Below are positions 56,801 to 64,000 of a DNA stretch of 64,000 nucleotides, piece after piece; the first letter of the stretch is position 1; every line of letters begins with the position of its first letter. The translations under genes and the position numbers were made by a program. This DNA is from Micropterus salmoides (lineage: Eukaryota; Chordata; Actinopteri; Centrarchiformes; Centrarchidae), in assembly GCF_014851395.1 (NCBI RefSeq), contig NW_024041373.1:3159429-3223428 (forward strand). The letters run 5' to 3'. The notes beneath the pieces are model-generated. The model had not been told where the DNA came from and made no database searches. It worked only from the letters and a program-made list of their open reading frames with translations.

Positions 56801-59800
56801 TTTGGATTGATAGTTAAAATTTAAAAATTTGTTTTAAATTAAGAATGTTTTACACTCTCTTTCATGAGAATAGATTGTGTTTACTAGCTTCAAAGGAGCT
56901 GCATTCATTACTACCAATTTAATAAGGCACCTAAAAAATGAACACTAAACAGACATTAAACACAACACTAAACAGTGAGTTCACTCAGGTAACTCAATCC
57001 AAAGCTGCCCCAAAGCAACACGAGGATACTTTTAAGGATAGAGAAATTTAATTCCATCCTGATGTGTACACTGTGCAACTGTACTATCTAGTAAAATACA
57101 AGTATCTGATCGGGACTTGGAATTGGCAGATACTAAATATTAAATGACTCGGATCAGGGGCAAAAAAAGTGATCAAACATCCCTATTTATAGATTTCTGA
57201 GGAGGAAGATAGAGGGAAAACTATGAAACTCCCAATTAGCCAGCGGTCCAGAACAGAACAGCAAAAAGTGAGGCAACAGTGGAAGCAAAACCAGTGAAAG
57301 CACAGGGAGAGGAACATTAAAAATATTGTTGTTCGATTACAACTTGATACAGTGTATCCACTGCACTGTAGCCTAGTTGTTTTAACTGAATGTGATATCA
57401 TGTATCCTGTTTTTAATCAGTTCATTACTTCAATAGAGACTGTTGACTAAAACACCTTTTTTGTACTTGAAAGAAAATTGCAATTTTTCAGTATATTCGC
57501 TGTCATTACTAATATGTTGTCAGGTGGCGCAACTGAATTGTCAATAGGTGCGACCAGCTAAAATATTGATTTAAACTGATAAATAACAGCGAACATATGG
57601 TTTAAAACAATGATGATTATGGATACTGTATTAAAAACGTTAATTTGTATTTTTGTATACTTATTTTTCCATCAATAAATGTAAAATTGGATGCTAAAGA
57701 TACTAAATAATTGGCCTCTAGAATGCAATAATCTTAGATAATTGTAAATACAAAAGCACAAGTAATTTCTTAAGCCTATAGACACTCTAGGGAATACTTG
57801 CCAAAGCTATAACTTAGAATGAATAGTAGGAAAATACATTTTACATATTGTTACAAATATTTGGTTGCGCGAAATTGTTTGGGCTGTGAAGTAAAAAAAA
57901 GTAAAACAATTGTATTTAAACACTTTGAAATGTTATTTAACAAATAAAACTTGTTTATACACATTGTTCTAATTTAAAAAATATAAATTATATCCTTTTT
58001 GAAAATACTTTTAAAAAATACATTTTTATAAGCTTTATATGTCATTGACCCTTTTACAGTTAGAGTTAAATTCACAGTATATTGAGGTTTGCCTCTGCAG
58101 TCCTGGCTAACATTTTGAACAGTGACATGGAAAAGGAAACAGTAGTTTAGAAACAGTGTGGGGAAAAAAATACACTAGTATTATGCTTTAATCTTACATT
58201 ACCACCCAAGCCAACACCCAACCAGAAACACAGGATAACTGGGATACTACCAGGAGAGGTGTAATGTCTTGCTCAAATACTAACAAGATTCTAAATGCTA
58301 CTTTGTTCCACATGACAGCTGTAGTGTCACTGTGCAACCTTTTCGTTATAGTCATCGTATAAAGTTACAACCATCCTAAATGTCCCTCTGGGAGCCAAAG
58401 CCATGGGTTCCCAAAAACATCTTGATGCCACAATCACTGTATCCTGAACAACGTTTACCCAAACACCTAGAACCTACTGTACACTGAATAAGAAACAGAC
58501 ACTGGACTCAAATCAACATAAGGTAGAAGGGTAAAGAGTGCTGCTGTACTTACGTCCTGACTAACCTGTAATGACACAGTATGGTAGCTGGCCGGGACCC
58601 CCTCGTCCTCCTCGTCGTCGCTGTGGGAACGTGATGGACGCTGGCTGGACGCCCGGCTGCCACCTCGCCTTGTGCCACCTCCAGCCTCCTTCTCCCTTCC
58701 CCCTGCCTTCTTCCTCATCCTGGACTTATCGTACTTGTGGCTCTTCTTTTTGTCATGGTTGCGGTAACCTAAGGCAGAAGTAGTCTTGGTTTTTGGGGGT
58801 TTGAGGGATGCCCACTTAAGGTGACCCATGAAATGATTTGATATGTCCGTTGATTGCCAGAACTGTGGCACTGACTGTTCAAGATCAGGCAACATTTGAG
58901 AATCTACATTCTTCTATCGTTGCAAAAGCATCACTAATCTTTTGTGATTTCAAGTGTTCCCCAACATGTTTAACTGAGGTGAGGTCTGTTAAAGAGGTGG
59001 TATTATGGTTTTTGGCTTTTTCCCTCTCCTTTATTGAGTTATATATCTTTTTTGTGCATGTAACAGGTTTGCAAAGTGAAAAAGCCCAAAGTCCAGCCCA
59101 AAGGGAGTTCCCATCTCCCACAGAAAACTCTGCTCTGAACTGCCTGAAAACAGCTCGTTTGTAGTCCAGCCTTTACTTCCCTTTCTTGTGACTTCACAAG
59201 TAAACACGTGTCATAATGCTCACCGAGCGATTAGTCTGACACGCCCTCAAAAACACCAGTGGAAAAACACTGAGCTGCAGCACACCTCTCCTCTCCCTTC
59301 CAAACACTAGCTACCCTCCAGGCAGTCAGTGGACATAAAGTTGTTACTGTGATGTAGAGACAGAGCTCAGTTAAAACTTTATGGATGAAAGATACTTTTG
59401 TTACAGATTAATAACTCACCACTCTGAAACTCTTGCTCCAGTCCAAATTGCCAACCTGGTCGGCAACATGTAGCCTACAGCTGAATCGAAGCTGTTTACC
59501 GTCTTTTCGCTGACCCGCCTTTCTCTGCTTCTGATTGGCTATTACCAGCCTTTCGCTGACCTGCCCTTTTCTGCTTCTGATTGGCTAGCAGTCCTTAACT
59601 AGGAATTTTTCCAACAAAGATGATGTAGAGACAAGATGTATCACTCCATAGCTAAAACGAAGCATTCAACACAGGGTGAAAAGAGGAGCTGCAGCAATGT
59701 GCAGTATGACAAATTTTTTTTTGAAAATTAAACCATGTAAACCTGTTCTGGTATAACCCCTAAATAGGATTTTGAACCTGAAAATGAGCAGAATACCACC

Positions 59801-61891
59801 TCTTTGACTGGGGAGGAAAAGCACTGGGAGCACCTAGGGTTGAAAATAACAATTATTTTAATTATTGATTAATCTGTCAATTATTTTCATGATTCATTGA
59901 TTAATCATTTAGTCTATAAAATTTCAGGAAACTGTGAAAAATGCTCATTTCAATTTTCCATAGCACAAAGTGGCGTCTTGATGTTGCTTTATTTGTCCAA
60001 CCAACAATCCAAAAGCCAAAGATTCTTCATTTCACTACCATAAATGACAAAATATAGCAGCAATTCCTCACATTTAACAAGATGAAACCAGCAAATGTTT
60101 CACATTTTTGCCTAAAAAATAGTTTGATTCATTTTCTTTCAACTGACTAATCGATTAATCGTTGTAGCTCTATTGGCACTGTGCATTTCATTGGACTTTC
60201 TGTAGCAGATCAAAGTGGTACTGCTCTCGGTCAGTGTCTAGTTTTTTCCTGTGCAGAGTAGGTGAACCGCCCCCAGCACCATGTGTTACATGGTAGATAT
60301 GTTTTAGCCTCACATAAGCGATCCAACTATAATGTTTAAACTTTGATTCTTTCTTTAGTCTTCACTTGGATCTGTAACAAAAGACTCAGTAATGGTAATA
60401 ACAAACATCAAACAGAATGTGTTCACTACAGCCTGTTCTTACTGGCATGCAGCTGTTGCCCATTCCCTTGTGTTATGTGGTATTGTCCATTATCATGCCA
60501 AAAAAGCTTGTGAACTAATTACACCGAAGATGGCCTGATCCTCAAAACAACCACGGAGCTGTGGGCCATGTCCAAAACATTCCATTTATCTTGAAACCAC
60601 CTTTAACAAAACATTATGAAGTCCTTCTACAAAAGCTCAATAGAGTAATAACAGGTTTTGCACTTTCTATTAGTATCTCATACAGATTAACGCCATCCTC
60701 AGCCCTGTGCTTTGATCGACCCATCGCTTTTGTTGGTCTGTGTAAAGCTCTGCTGACAGCATGTATCCAGTGGCCTGAAGTGCCAGGAGGAAATTAATAG
60801 GCCATCAGCTATGCCAAAGTTCAAATGCACAACTACAATTTCTCAAACCTAATCCCTGTCTTACTATAGACCATACACAGCCCAAGGAGGCATAAATGGA
60901 AAACAGGAAGATGAGGTTTGATGGGCAGACGACAAGGAGGATAAAGGACAGAGAGAGGAAGAAGAAGAATGTAGGCCAGGACACTGAGGTGGAAACATGA
61001 AGGAGAAAAAAACACATGTATGTGTCACAGTGGTGGGTATCGGATCACTGTGGTTTAAATCAAAAGTTTCTACATGCTGCTACTCTTTCTCAGATAGTTC
61101 TCTGGCCTGGAACAACTTGTGCAAACCATTAGAAACTGAAAATACTGCAGTTTTAAGGAAAGTAGAGAGAGAATGACAAATCGATGATTTCTGTAACATT
61201 GTCTTGTCATTATTGTGTTTACAGGTTGCTTATACTCCATACCATGTCAACATGGTCAAGCAATGAAATATACATTTGAATTAAGGACTTAATTACACAT
61301 CAGGATCAGTTTACTCGTGACTTGTGTCGTCTGTGGCTCTGAAGGAAACTGCACATTTTTAAGCCCACAACTTGATTTTGATTTATAATTACTCTCACAA
61401 ATCCCCCAATTTCATGGACATGCAATACTAAATCACTGGAGTACCCCTTTAATTAGGCAAGCAGAAACAAGTTTTCAGTGGAGAAGCAGGCTGAGTGGAC
61501 ACACTAGTGCTTAGAGCCTGATGTACTACACATCTGTGGTCATCTTTTTGGTCATCTATCATCTTAGTCTCTGAAGTACTTATTAGATCTAGGTCTTTTA
61601 AGTAGCTCCTATGAAGTTAAAAATGTATTTCAGTGTCTCACCTCCATTGAGGCTGGCCTCCACAAACACTCGTATAGCTCTAACACACAGTTCAAAGTTG
61701 TCAGGGGTGACATGGGCAGCGTCGCGCACTACGAAAGACAGCGTTTCCACACACTTGATGAGAGACTTGGTGTCGTGCTGGCCCAGGTCCTGGCCCAGCG
61801 TCAGACTGTACTGGTTGACCAAAGGGTGATTCAGGTGAGCTTTAGAGCTTACTGGAGGGATCTTACTTGTCTCCAAGTCATCTTTCCCAAC
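41594..61891 (-). CDS. gbf1: GBF1, C-terminal part: nine exons of the Arf guanine-nucleotide exchange factor
   Basis: On the minus strand the exons are 61891-61642, 58768-58554, 55452-55302, 47839-47709, 47511-47410, 46293-46180, 45080-44903, 44729-44547 and 41847-41594. They join in phase to 525 residues plus stop, roughly the last 28% of the ~1,860-residue protein. The Sec7 catalytic domain and 5' exons lie beyond the right edge. GBF1 activates Arf1 on cis-Golgi and ER-Golgi membranes to recruit COPI coats. Diagnostic blocks are WLCCDARRQVRMQALTYLQR, LTILDFMDKYMHAGSSDLL and QPLASPLQVGVPPMSLPIIL, which match the conserved C-terminal helical region and the Pro-rich tail. Introns run from 0.2 kb to 7.5 kb and are full of transposons. 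Confidence 0.95.
41848..43250. other. gbf1 intron stretch
   Basis: Near 42175-42350 short ATTCAAATTCAGA-like phrases recur. No gene or clear element was recognised in the rest. Confidence 0.35.
43250..43770 (-). repeat. Dispersed-family fragment and LINE-associated non-coding repeat
   Basis: 43255-43430 is the dispersed family in minus orientation (CAGGAAGTTGCAACTTCACT, GTCCCGCCCTGAACACATCT). 43440-43765 (GGTAGCTCATTCCACCATCG, GGGAGCCAGTGGAGGTCACT) resembles the stretch beside the LINE at 31900-32170, a non-coding repeat often attached to fish LINEs. Confidence 0.5.
43972..44458. mobile_element. MITE with TTTATACTT.TGCGTAG ends
   Basis: GGCCCATTTATACTTGTGCG at the left is mirrored by CTACGCAGAAGTATACATTG at the right. 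Inside, GGCGTAGGCTACGGGGCTAC-like phrases repeat. No coding capacity. Confidence 0.6.
44547..44729 (-). CDS. gbf1: gbf1 exon, Pro/Ser-rich
   Basis: Acceptor TTTTTAG; reads (D)PVPSPPAETGQPAPPASQPL through SPASPEKPQSASAK-like Pro/Ser text; donor GTACAA, phase 1. This low-complexity segment varies among GBF1 proteins, so its borders rest on phase and splice signals. Confidence 0.85.
44903..45080 (-). CDS. gbf1: gbf1 exon (helical C-terminal region)
   Basis: Acceptor TGTGTAG; reads LEAIPESLKNMLLVMDTAGI, FHSADSRTGYSDLWEITWER, IVCFLPHLRDELFKQTVIT plus one base; donor GTACGC. Strongly conserved with mammalian GBF1. Confidence 0.94.
45159..45898. mobile_element. Fold-back element with ~90-bp inverted ends
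   Basis: ATTCTGGTCATCCATTTTCT to AACAGGTGAAAAAAAAGG at the left is mirrored by CCTTTTCCTCCACCTGTTCT to GGATCACCAGAAT at the right, about 80% alike. A hexanucleotide (GAGATT)n tract sits in the loop. No transposase. Confidence 0.65.
45424..45456 (+). repeat. (GAGATT)n microsatellite
   Basis: About five tandem hexamers, alternating GAGACT/GAGATT. The ORFs reading LRLRLRLR or SISISIS come from this. Confidence 0.9.
46180..46293 (-). CDS. gbf1: gbf1 exon
   Basis: Acceptor TTGTCCAG; reads VFLQHLSPLLSLPTFAALWL and TILDFMDKYMHAGSSDLL, 38 codons, phase 0; donor GTGAGG. Confidence 0.96.
46295..47409. other. gbf1 intron, no recognised content
   Basis: No element or gene is recognised. Confidence 0.4.
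47410..47511 (-). CDS. gbf1: gbf1 exon
   Basis: Acceptor TTTACAG; reads VLFPLLTKLLDNISPADVGG and MEETRMRACTLLSK, 34 codons. The donor AAAG/GTTCAA is a weak GT site but phase and homology fix it. Confidence 0.94.
47709..47839 (-). CDS. gbf1: gbf1 exon
   Basis: Acceptor CCTGCAG; reads (G)IAWLCCDARRQVRMQALTYL and QRALLVHDLQTLDAAEWESC, FNK; donor GTAAGA. Confidence 0.96.
48368..49445 (+). mobile_element. Tc1-like transposon remnant with readable transposase
   Basis: The left end ACTCATTGGCAACTTTATTA begins a known fish Tc1 group. The plus strand reads WTIEDWKNVAWSDESQF (first catalytic Asp in SDE), then GYFQQDNAPCHRAQIISNWF (second Asp) and WPPQSSDLNPIEHL. The E that should follow the last block (about 49268) is preceded by a stop. 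Other stops and shifts break the frame. The right inverted end appears lost after CGGTACTAGCAAG. Confidence 0.85.
49925..50205 (-). repeat. tRNA-derived SINE, complete
   Basis: On the minus strand: GGGAGCGGCTGTGGCTCAGG (box A-like), GGTCGGCGGTTCAATCCC (box B), then GAAGTGTCCTTGGGCAAGAT and AAAGGCGCTATACAAGTACG. A polymerase III-type head and a LINE-like tail are both present. Confidence 0.75.
50272..50655. mobile_element. hAT-type MITE with target duplication
   Basis: Ends TAGGGGTGGG and CCCACCCCTA are inverted repeats. Flanks GTGTAAAG (50264) and GTGGAAAG (50656) form an 8-base target duplication with one mismatch, typical of hAT transposons. 384 bases, no coding capacity. Confidence 0.75.
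50708..51657. mobile_element. hAT-type non-autonomous element with target duplication
   Basis: Ends TAGGGCTGGACCCGAATATT and (reverse) TAGAGCTTCAACCATTCGAT are related inverted repeats. Flanks TTATACAT and GTATACAT form an 8-base duplication with one mismatch. A CT microsatellite (51376-51396) and a poly-G run (51592-51608) lie inside. Confidence 0.7.
51748..54495 (-). mobile_element. Tc1-like transposon split by a LINE
   Basis: The minus strand carries a Tc1 transposase in two parts. The N-terminal half is at 54197-53600: KELFVDLRDRIVSRHRSGEG then KVPMSSAASIICKWKNFGTT, the paired helix-turn-helix. The C-terminal end is at 52100-51900: LERSRKEEWEQLPKNRCAKL. Terminal sequences are inverted copies (TTTGCAAAGATTTCAAACAA near 54402, and TTGTTTGAAATCTTTGCAAA near 51866). 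The central transposase is displaced by the plus-strand LINE at about 52120-53460. Frameshifts occur as well. Confidence 0.82.
52120..53460 (+). mobile_element. LINE fragment nested in the Tc1 copy
   Basis: Plus-strand pieces read FVDFSLAFNTIVPDI, then STYQWITTFLTDRSQLVRLG, then NTHKTVEMTVDFRR, then DRSRLQRTVWTAEKIIGANL and PSIQDLYFSRVRKRAGNI. These are reverse transcriptase and C-terminal blocks of a CR1/Rex-like fish LINE, with internal deletions. Its 3' end (TTTGCACTATGCTCC, GCACTATTGTCTC) lies at 53275-53455. About 52610-53205 may be a further insertion, because its right border CAGGGTCAGCCCTAAT looks like a hAT end. Confidence 0.75.
54712..55177. mobile_element. hAT-type MITE with perfect 8-bp target duplication
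   Basis: The element runs from AGGGTTGGGCTGATAGACGA to ATCGCCCAACCCTAT and is flanked by AAAACACT on both sides (54704-54711 and 55178-55185). Inside, near 55101-55140, is a piece resembling the Penelope 3' tail (AAGTCCAGCTGGCCTTGACT). Confidence 0.85.
55302..55452 (-). CDS. gbf1: gbf1 exon
   Basis: Acceptor GTGCAG; reads LLDLMHTLHTRAASIYSSWA, EEQRHLEAAGRKIEADSQTL, WTSCWCPLLQ plus one base; donor GTAGGC. Confidence 0.96.
55453..56390. other. gbf1 intron stretch
   Basis: No recognised content. Confidence 0.35.
56399..57555 (+). repeat. Six dispersed copies of a GTCAGGTGGCGCAAC phrase
   Basis: TGTCAGGTGGYRCAACC-like words start near 56399, 56587, 56734, 56754, 57518 and 57540 (the last degenerate), all in the same orientation. 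The spaces between are A/T-rich and non-coding. They may belong to one non-autonomous element in the gbf1 intron. Confidence 0.6.
57560..58553. other. gbf1 intron stretch
   Basis: A/T-rich, with no recognised element. Confidence 0.35.
58554..58768 (-). CDS. gbf1: gbf1 exon, basic and Ser/Arg-rich, with two possible donors
   Basis: Acceptor GCCTTAG; reads (G)YRNHDKKKSHKYDKSRMRKK, then Gly/Arg/Ser-rich text, then DDEEDEGVPASYHTVSLQVS and QD; donor GTAAGT. A second donor (CAG/GTTAGT) 12 bases earlier would drop the four residues VSQD without changing frame. Confidence 0.93.
58991..59805. mobile_element. Non-autonomous element, 'GTGGTATTATG' family, complete
   Basis: AAAGAGGTGGTATTATG at the left and AATACCACCTCTTT (59792-59805) at the right form inverted ends; the element is 815 bases. 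The internal part matches 15657-16020. Tandem TTTCGCTGACC/TTCTGCTTCTGATTGGCTA phrases occur near 59505-59590. No transposase. Confidence 0.75.
59833..60173. mobile_element. hAT-like MITE ('ATTAATC' family)
   Basis: TAGGGTTGAAAATAACAATT at the left mirrors GATTAATCGTTGTAGCTCTA at the right. Both ends are rich in GATTAATC words. This is a very common fish MITE type. A clean target duplication is not seen. Confidence 0.65.
60174..61641. other. gbf1 intron stretch
   Basis: No gene or element is recognised. Short ORFs near 60561 and 60805 have no supporting feature. Confidence 0.4.
61642..61891 (-). CDS. gbf1: gbf1 exon (most 5' exon in the window)
   Basis: A long T tract ending in CCAG is the acceptor; reads VGKDDLETSKIPPVSSKAHL, NHPLVNQYSLTLGQDLGQHD, TKSLIKCVETLSFVVRDAAH, VTPDNFELCVRAIRVFVEAS, LNG plus one base; donor GTGAGA. 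Preceding exons lie beyond 64000. Confidence 0.95.
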
Positions 61892-62099
61892 CTGGAAAAA
61901 AAAAAAATCACAGGATCAGGACTTGATCAAACACCAATGCAATATTTTATATTATACAGTATTGTTAAAAATAGGACATGAGAAAATACAGGTCTTTATA
62001 GATTTTTTTGTAACGTATTTTACCTTCATATAACCACCTCTTGACTTTGTTTTTATTTTCAAATGTTCTATAGAAATAACATTTATTGTTAATGTTAAA

Positions 62100-62305
62100 A
62101 TTTGGTTTATATGTGATAAAGGGAACAGTGGATAAGACCCATGCCTCCGGTGTGGGAGACCTGGCTTTGATTCCCAATGTAACATGTCCACCAGTGTGTC
62201 CCTGAGCAAGACACTTAACCCCTCGTTGCTCCAGAGGCGTGCAACCTTTGACACATATAGCAATTGTAAGTCACTTTGGATAAAAGCATCAGCTAAATGA
62301 CAAAT
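62100..62305 (+). repeat. tRNA-derived SINE
   Basis: AACAGTGGATAAGACCCATG (box A-like), GGCTTTGATTCCCAATG (B-box-like), CCCTGAGCAAGACACTTAAC, and the tail GTAAGTCACTTTGGATAAAA..CAGCTAAATGAC. The tail matches the fragment at 34358. Confidence 0.7.
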
Positions 62306-62309
62306 TTTT

Positions 62310-63720
62310 TGGAGCCATACCCTAAACCCAACAGGAAGTCAGCCATATTGGACTGAATGTGTGAGGATTTTCCATTTACACCCTCCGTATTTTCACGAAC
62401 TCCTCCTAGGGATTTGATCAGATTGACTTCAAATGTAGGCTGTGCCATCCCAAGAGCCTTGCGATGTTAAATTGCAAAGCTTTTTTTGATTGATCAAACA
62501 GGGTGTCCATGGCGTGGGAGTCAATTTTGATGATTCGCCATGAAAAAGGAAATAATGTGTAAATAGCCTGAACGTGGTCAGATCGGCCCCAAACTTCACA
62601 TTTGAGAAGAGTCCCACCCCGAAGACATCTACATGCCAATATCCAGTCGTACTGAAAGCGCCACCTACTGGCAACATGTTTTATTTGTTGCGGTACTCCT
62701 CCTAGCAGGATAATCCAATTTGGCTCAAAACTGTCTCAAAAAAGCCTTAAGACCTAGATGATGTAAGGTTGTCAAGCTTGTGAGTTAATGTCAAATGGTG
62801 TTGCCATGGCAACACATTATTCACCATGAAACAGGAAGCTGTATTTTGAGAATCTTAGGATGCCTTGAAATCTCACAAAACTTTGCACAGACATCAGAAT
62901 GGGTGTTTTCTGTTGTCATGGGGCATGTGTGTGGAAAAACTGGTCTATAGCGCCCCCTACAAGATTTCAAAGGAGCAGCCCCAGCTGTCTGTTACACCTA
63001 GAGCTACCAAATTTTGTAAGCACATGTAGAATGCTGGGACTCAAAGAAAAGTCTCTTGGAGCCATATGCTAAACCCAACAGGAAGTCAGCCATATTGAAT
63101 TGAATGTCTGATCTTCCTCCATTTATAGGTACCGTACTACTGTACAAACTCCTTCTACAGCTTTAACCCGATGGACTTCAAATGTGGACAGCCTGTCCTT
63201 ACGGGCCTTGTGATGGTAAATTGCTTTTTTCGATTGATTAAACGGTGTGTCCATGGCGTGGCGTTCAATTTTGATGATTTGCCATGAAAAAGGAAGGAGC
63301 ATGTAAATGGACTAAACATGGTCAGATCTGTCCCAAAATCACATGTCAACCCCTAAGAGACTTAAGCCTAGTTCACACTACACGGTTTTTAGCCCGATTA
63401 CATGTCAATATCCAGTCATAGTGATAGCGACACTTACTGCCATCAGGAAAGGACATGTTTCAAACTTTGTTTTGGTCCCTTCATTTACCCCACGTGGAGC
63501 CTTAGGGACAAAAAACGTCCATCGATCATGTTTTTACCCAACATAGCACCTTAAGGACCAAAATGTCCATAGTGAGGAATATATGCTCCACACTTTGAAT
63601 TGAATAAGTAACTGACACATCAACCACACACTGTCAGATATTTCCCCACTTCACCTGTGTGATATGTGCTGTGTTAACTTCAAGTCCCGCCCTGAAGACA
63701 TCTACATGACAATAGGTGTG
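62310..63720 (-). repeat. Dispersed-family copies, minus strand
   Basis: TTTGGAGCCATACCCTAAACCCAACAGGAAG, CTCCTCCTAGGGATTTGATC, CATCTACATGCCAATATCCA and similar landmarks appear two to three times from 62310 to about 63445. A last scrap at 63680-63715 has GTCCCGCCCTGAAGACATCT. The short ORFs here are by-products. Confidence 0.65.
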
Positions 63721-64000
63721 TTCGAGATGACGGCGGCTGACTTTGCCGACTTGATAGTCTAACGTGAGCTGCAGGTGACTGCAGGGGCGGGGAATAAAAA
63801 CGGCTCCGTCAAGTTGGACACATTCTATCTGCGTAAGCTTACTGTGAGCTGAGATCAATGACTGATCTTGCGCCATTTGCAAAGGAAATTGCCAGGCAAA
63901 AGTATGGTTCCAACTTCAGTCAGGGAAAAGCAAGACTCTGCCTGCAGCCGCCTTGCTCCCGCGAGGTTTTAATGTCACGTTTTGCAGCGCCGGCACACAC
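63721..64000. other. Window edge: possible start of another DNA element
   Basis: GGTGTGTTCGAGATGACGGC followed by GC-rich text looks like a repeat end, but only the edge is in the window. No gbf1 exon is seen in the final 2.1 kb. Confidence 0.3.

Noticed and set aside
62418..63882. Minus-strand ORFs repeating FHGESSKL and HVDVFRAGL
   Set aside because: They coincide with minus-strand copies of the dispersed family and recur wherever it does.

Overview
This window is nuclear DNA from a vertebrate, almost certainly a ray-finned (teleost) fish. It contains parts of two conserved animal genes split by GT-AG introns. The rest is dominated by mobile elements typical of fish genomes: DIRS, Penelope-like, L2/CR1 LINEs, Tc1, hAT MITEs and tRNA-derived SINEs. 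There are no operons, CRISPR arrays or bacterial signals.

Layout. Positions 1-18 kb are an accessory block built almost wholly of repeats. It holds a proline-rich repetitive stretch, a 5' fragment of one DIRS element, and a structurally complete but mutated DIRS element (4402-9188) with both inverted termini and its internal complementary region. It also holds minisatellites, a 5'-truncated Penelope-like element with reverse transcriptase and GIY-YIG endonuclease (11529-13137), and many pieces of one long, ORF-less dispersed family. About 650 bp occurs twice in opposite orientation (3165-3830 and 13140-13810), bracketing the DIRS and Penelope copies.

Positions 18.4-36.6 kb hold the plus-strand gene for the histone variant macroH2A, best matching macroH2A2. 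Eight coding exons join to 368 codons: a histone H2A fold, a basic linker and a macro domain. A CpG-rich stretch near 18.4-19.2 kb, with seven AACGTTA words in 300 bp, is the likely promoter and first-intron area. The introns carry a DNA element with an internal minisatellite, Penelope tails, a hAT-like insertion and an antisense L2/CR1 LINE.

Positions 41.6-61.9 kb hold nine minus-strand exons for the C-terminal 525 residues of GBF1, the large Arf guanine-nucleotide exchange factor of the early Golgi. Its 5' exons lie beyond the right end. The two genes converge tail to tail across about 5 kb containing a dead Tc1 copy and one unassigned ORF. The gbf1 introns carry two more Tc1 elements (one split by a LINE), several hAT MITEs with visible target duplications, SINEs and an intron in which the phrase GTCAGGTGGCGCAAC recurs.

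Functionally, only macroh2a2 (chromatin) and gbf1 (vesicle traffic) look like working genes. All transposon reading frames seen here are broken. No wholly new system could be proven. The best leads are the element that reiterates its own terminal phrase as an internal minisatellite (23189-24340), the GTCAGGTGGCGCAAC phrase array, the large inverted duplications, and the AACGTTA cluster beside the macroh2a2 promoter.
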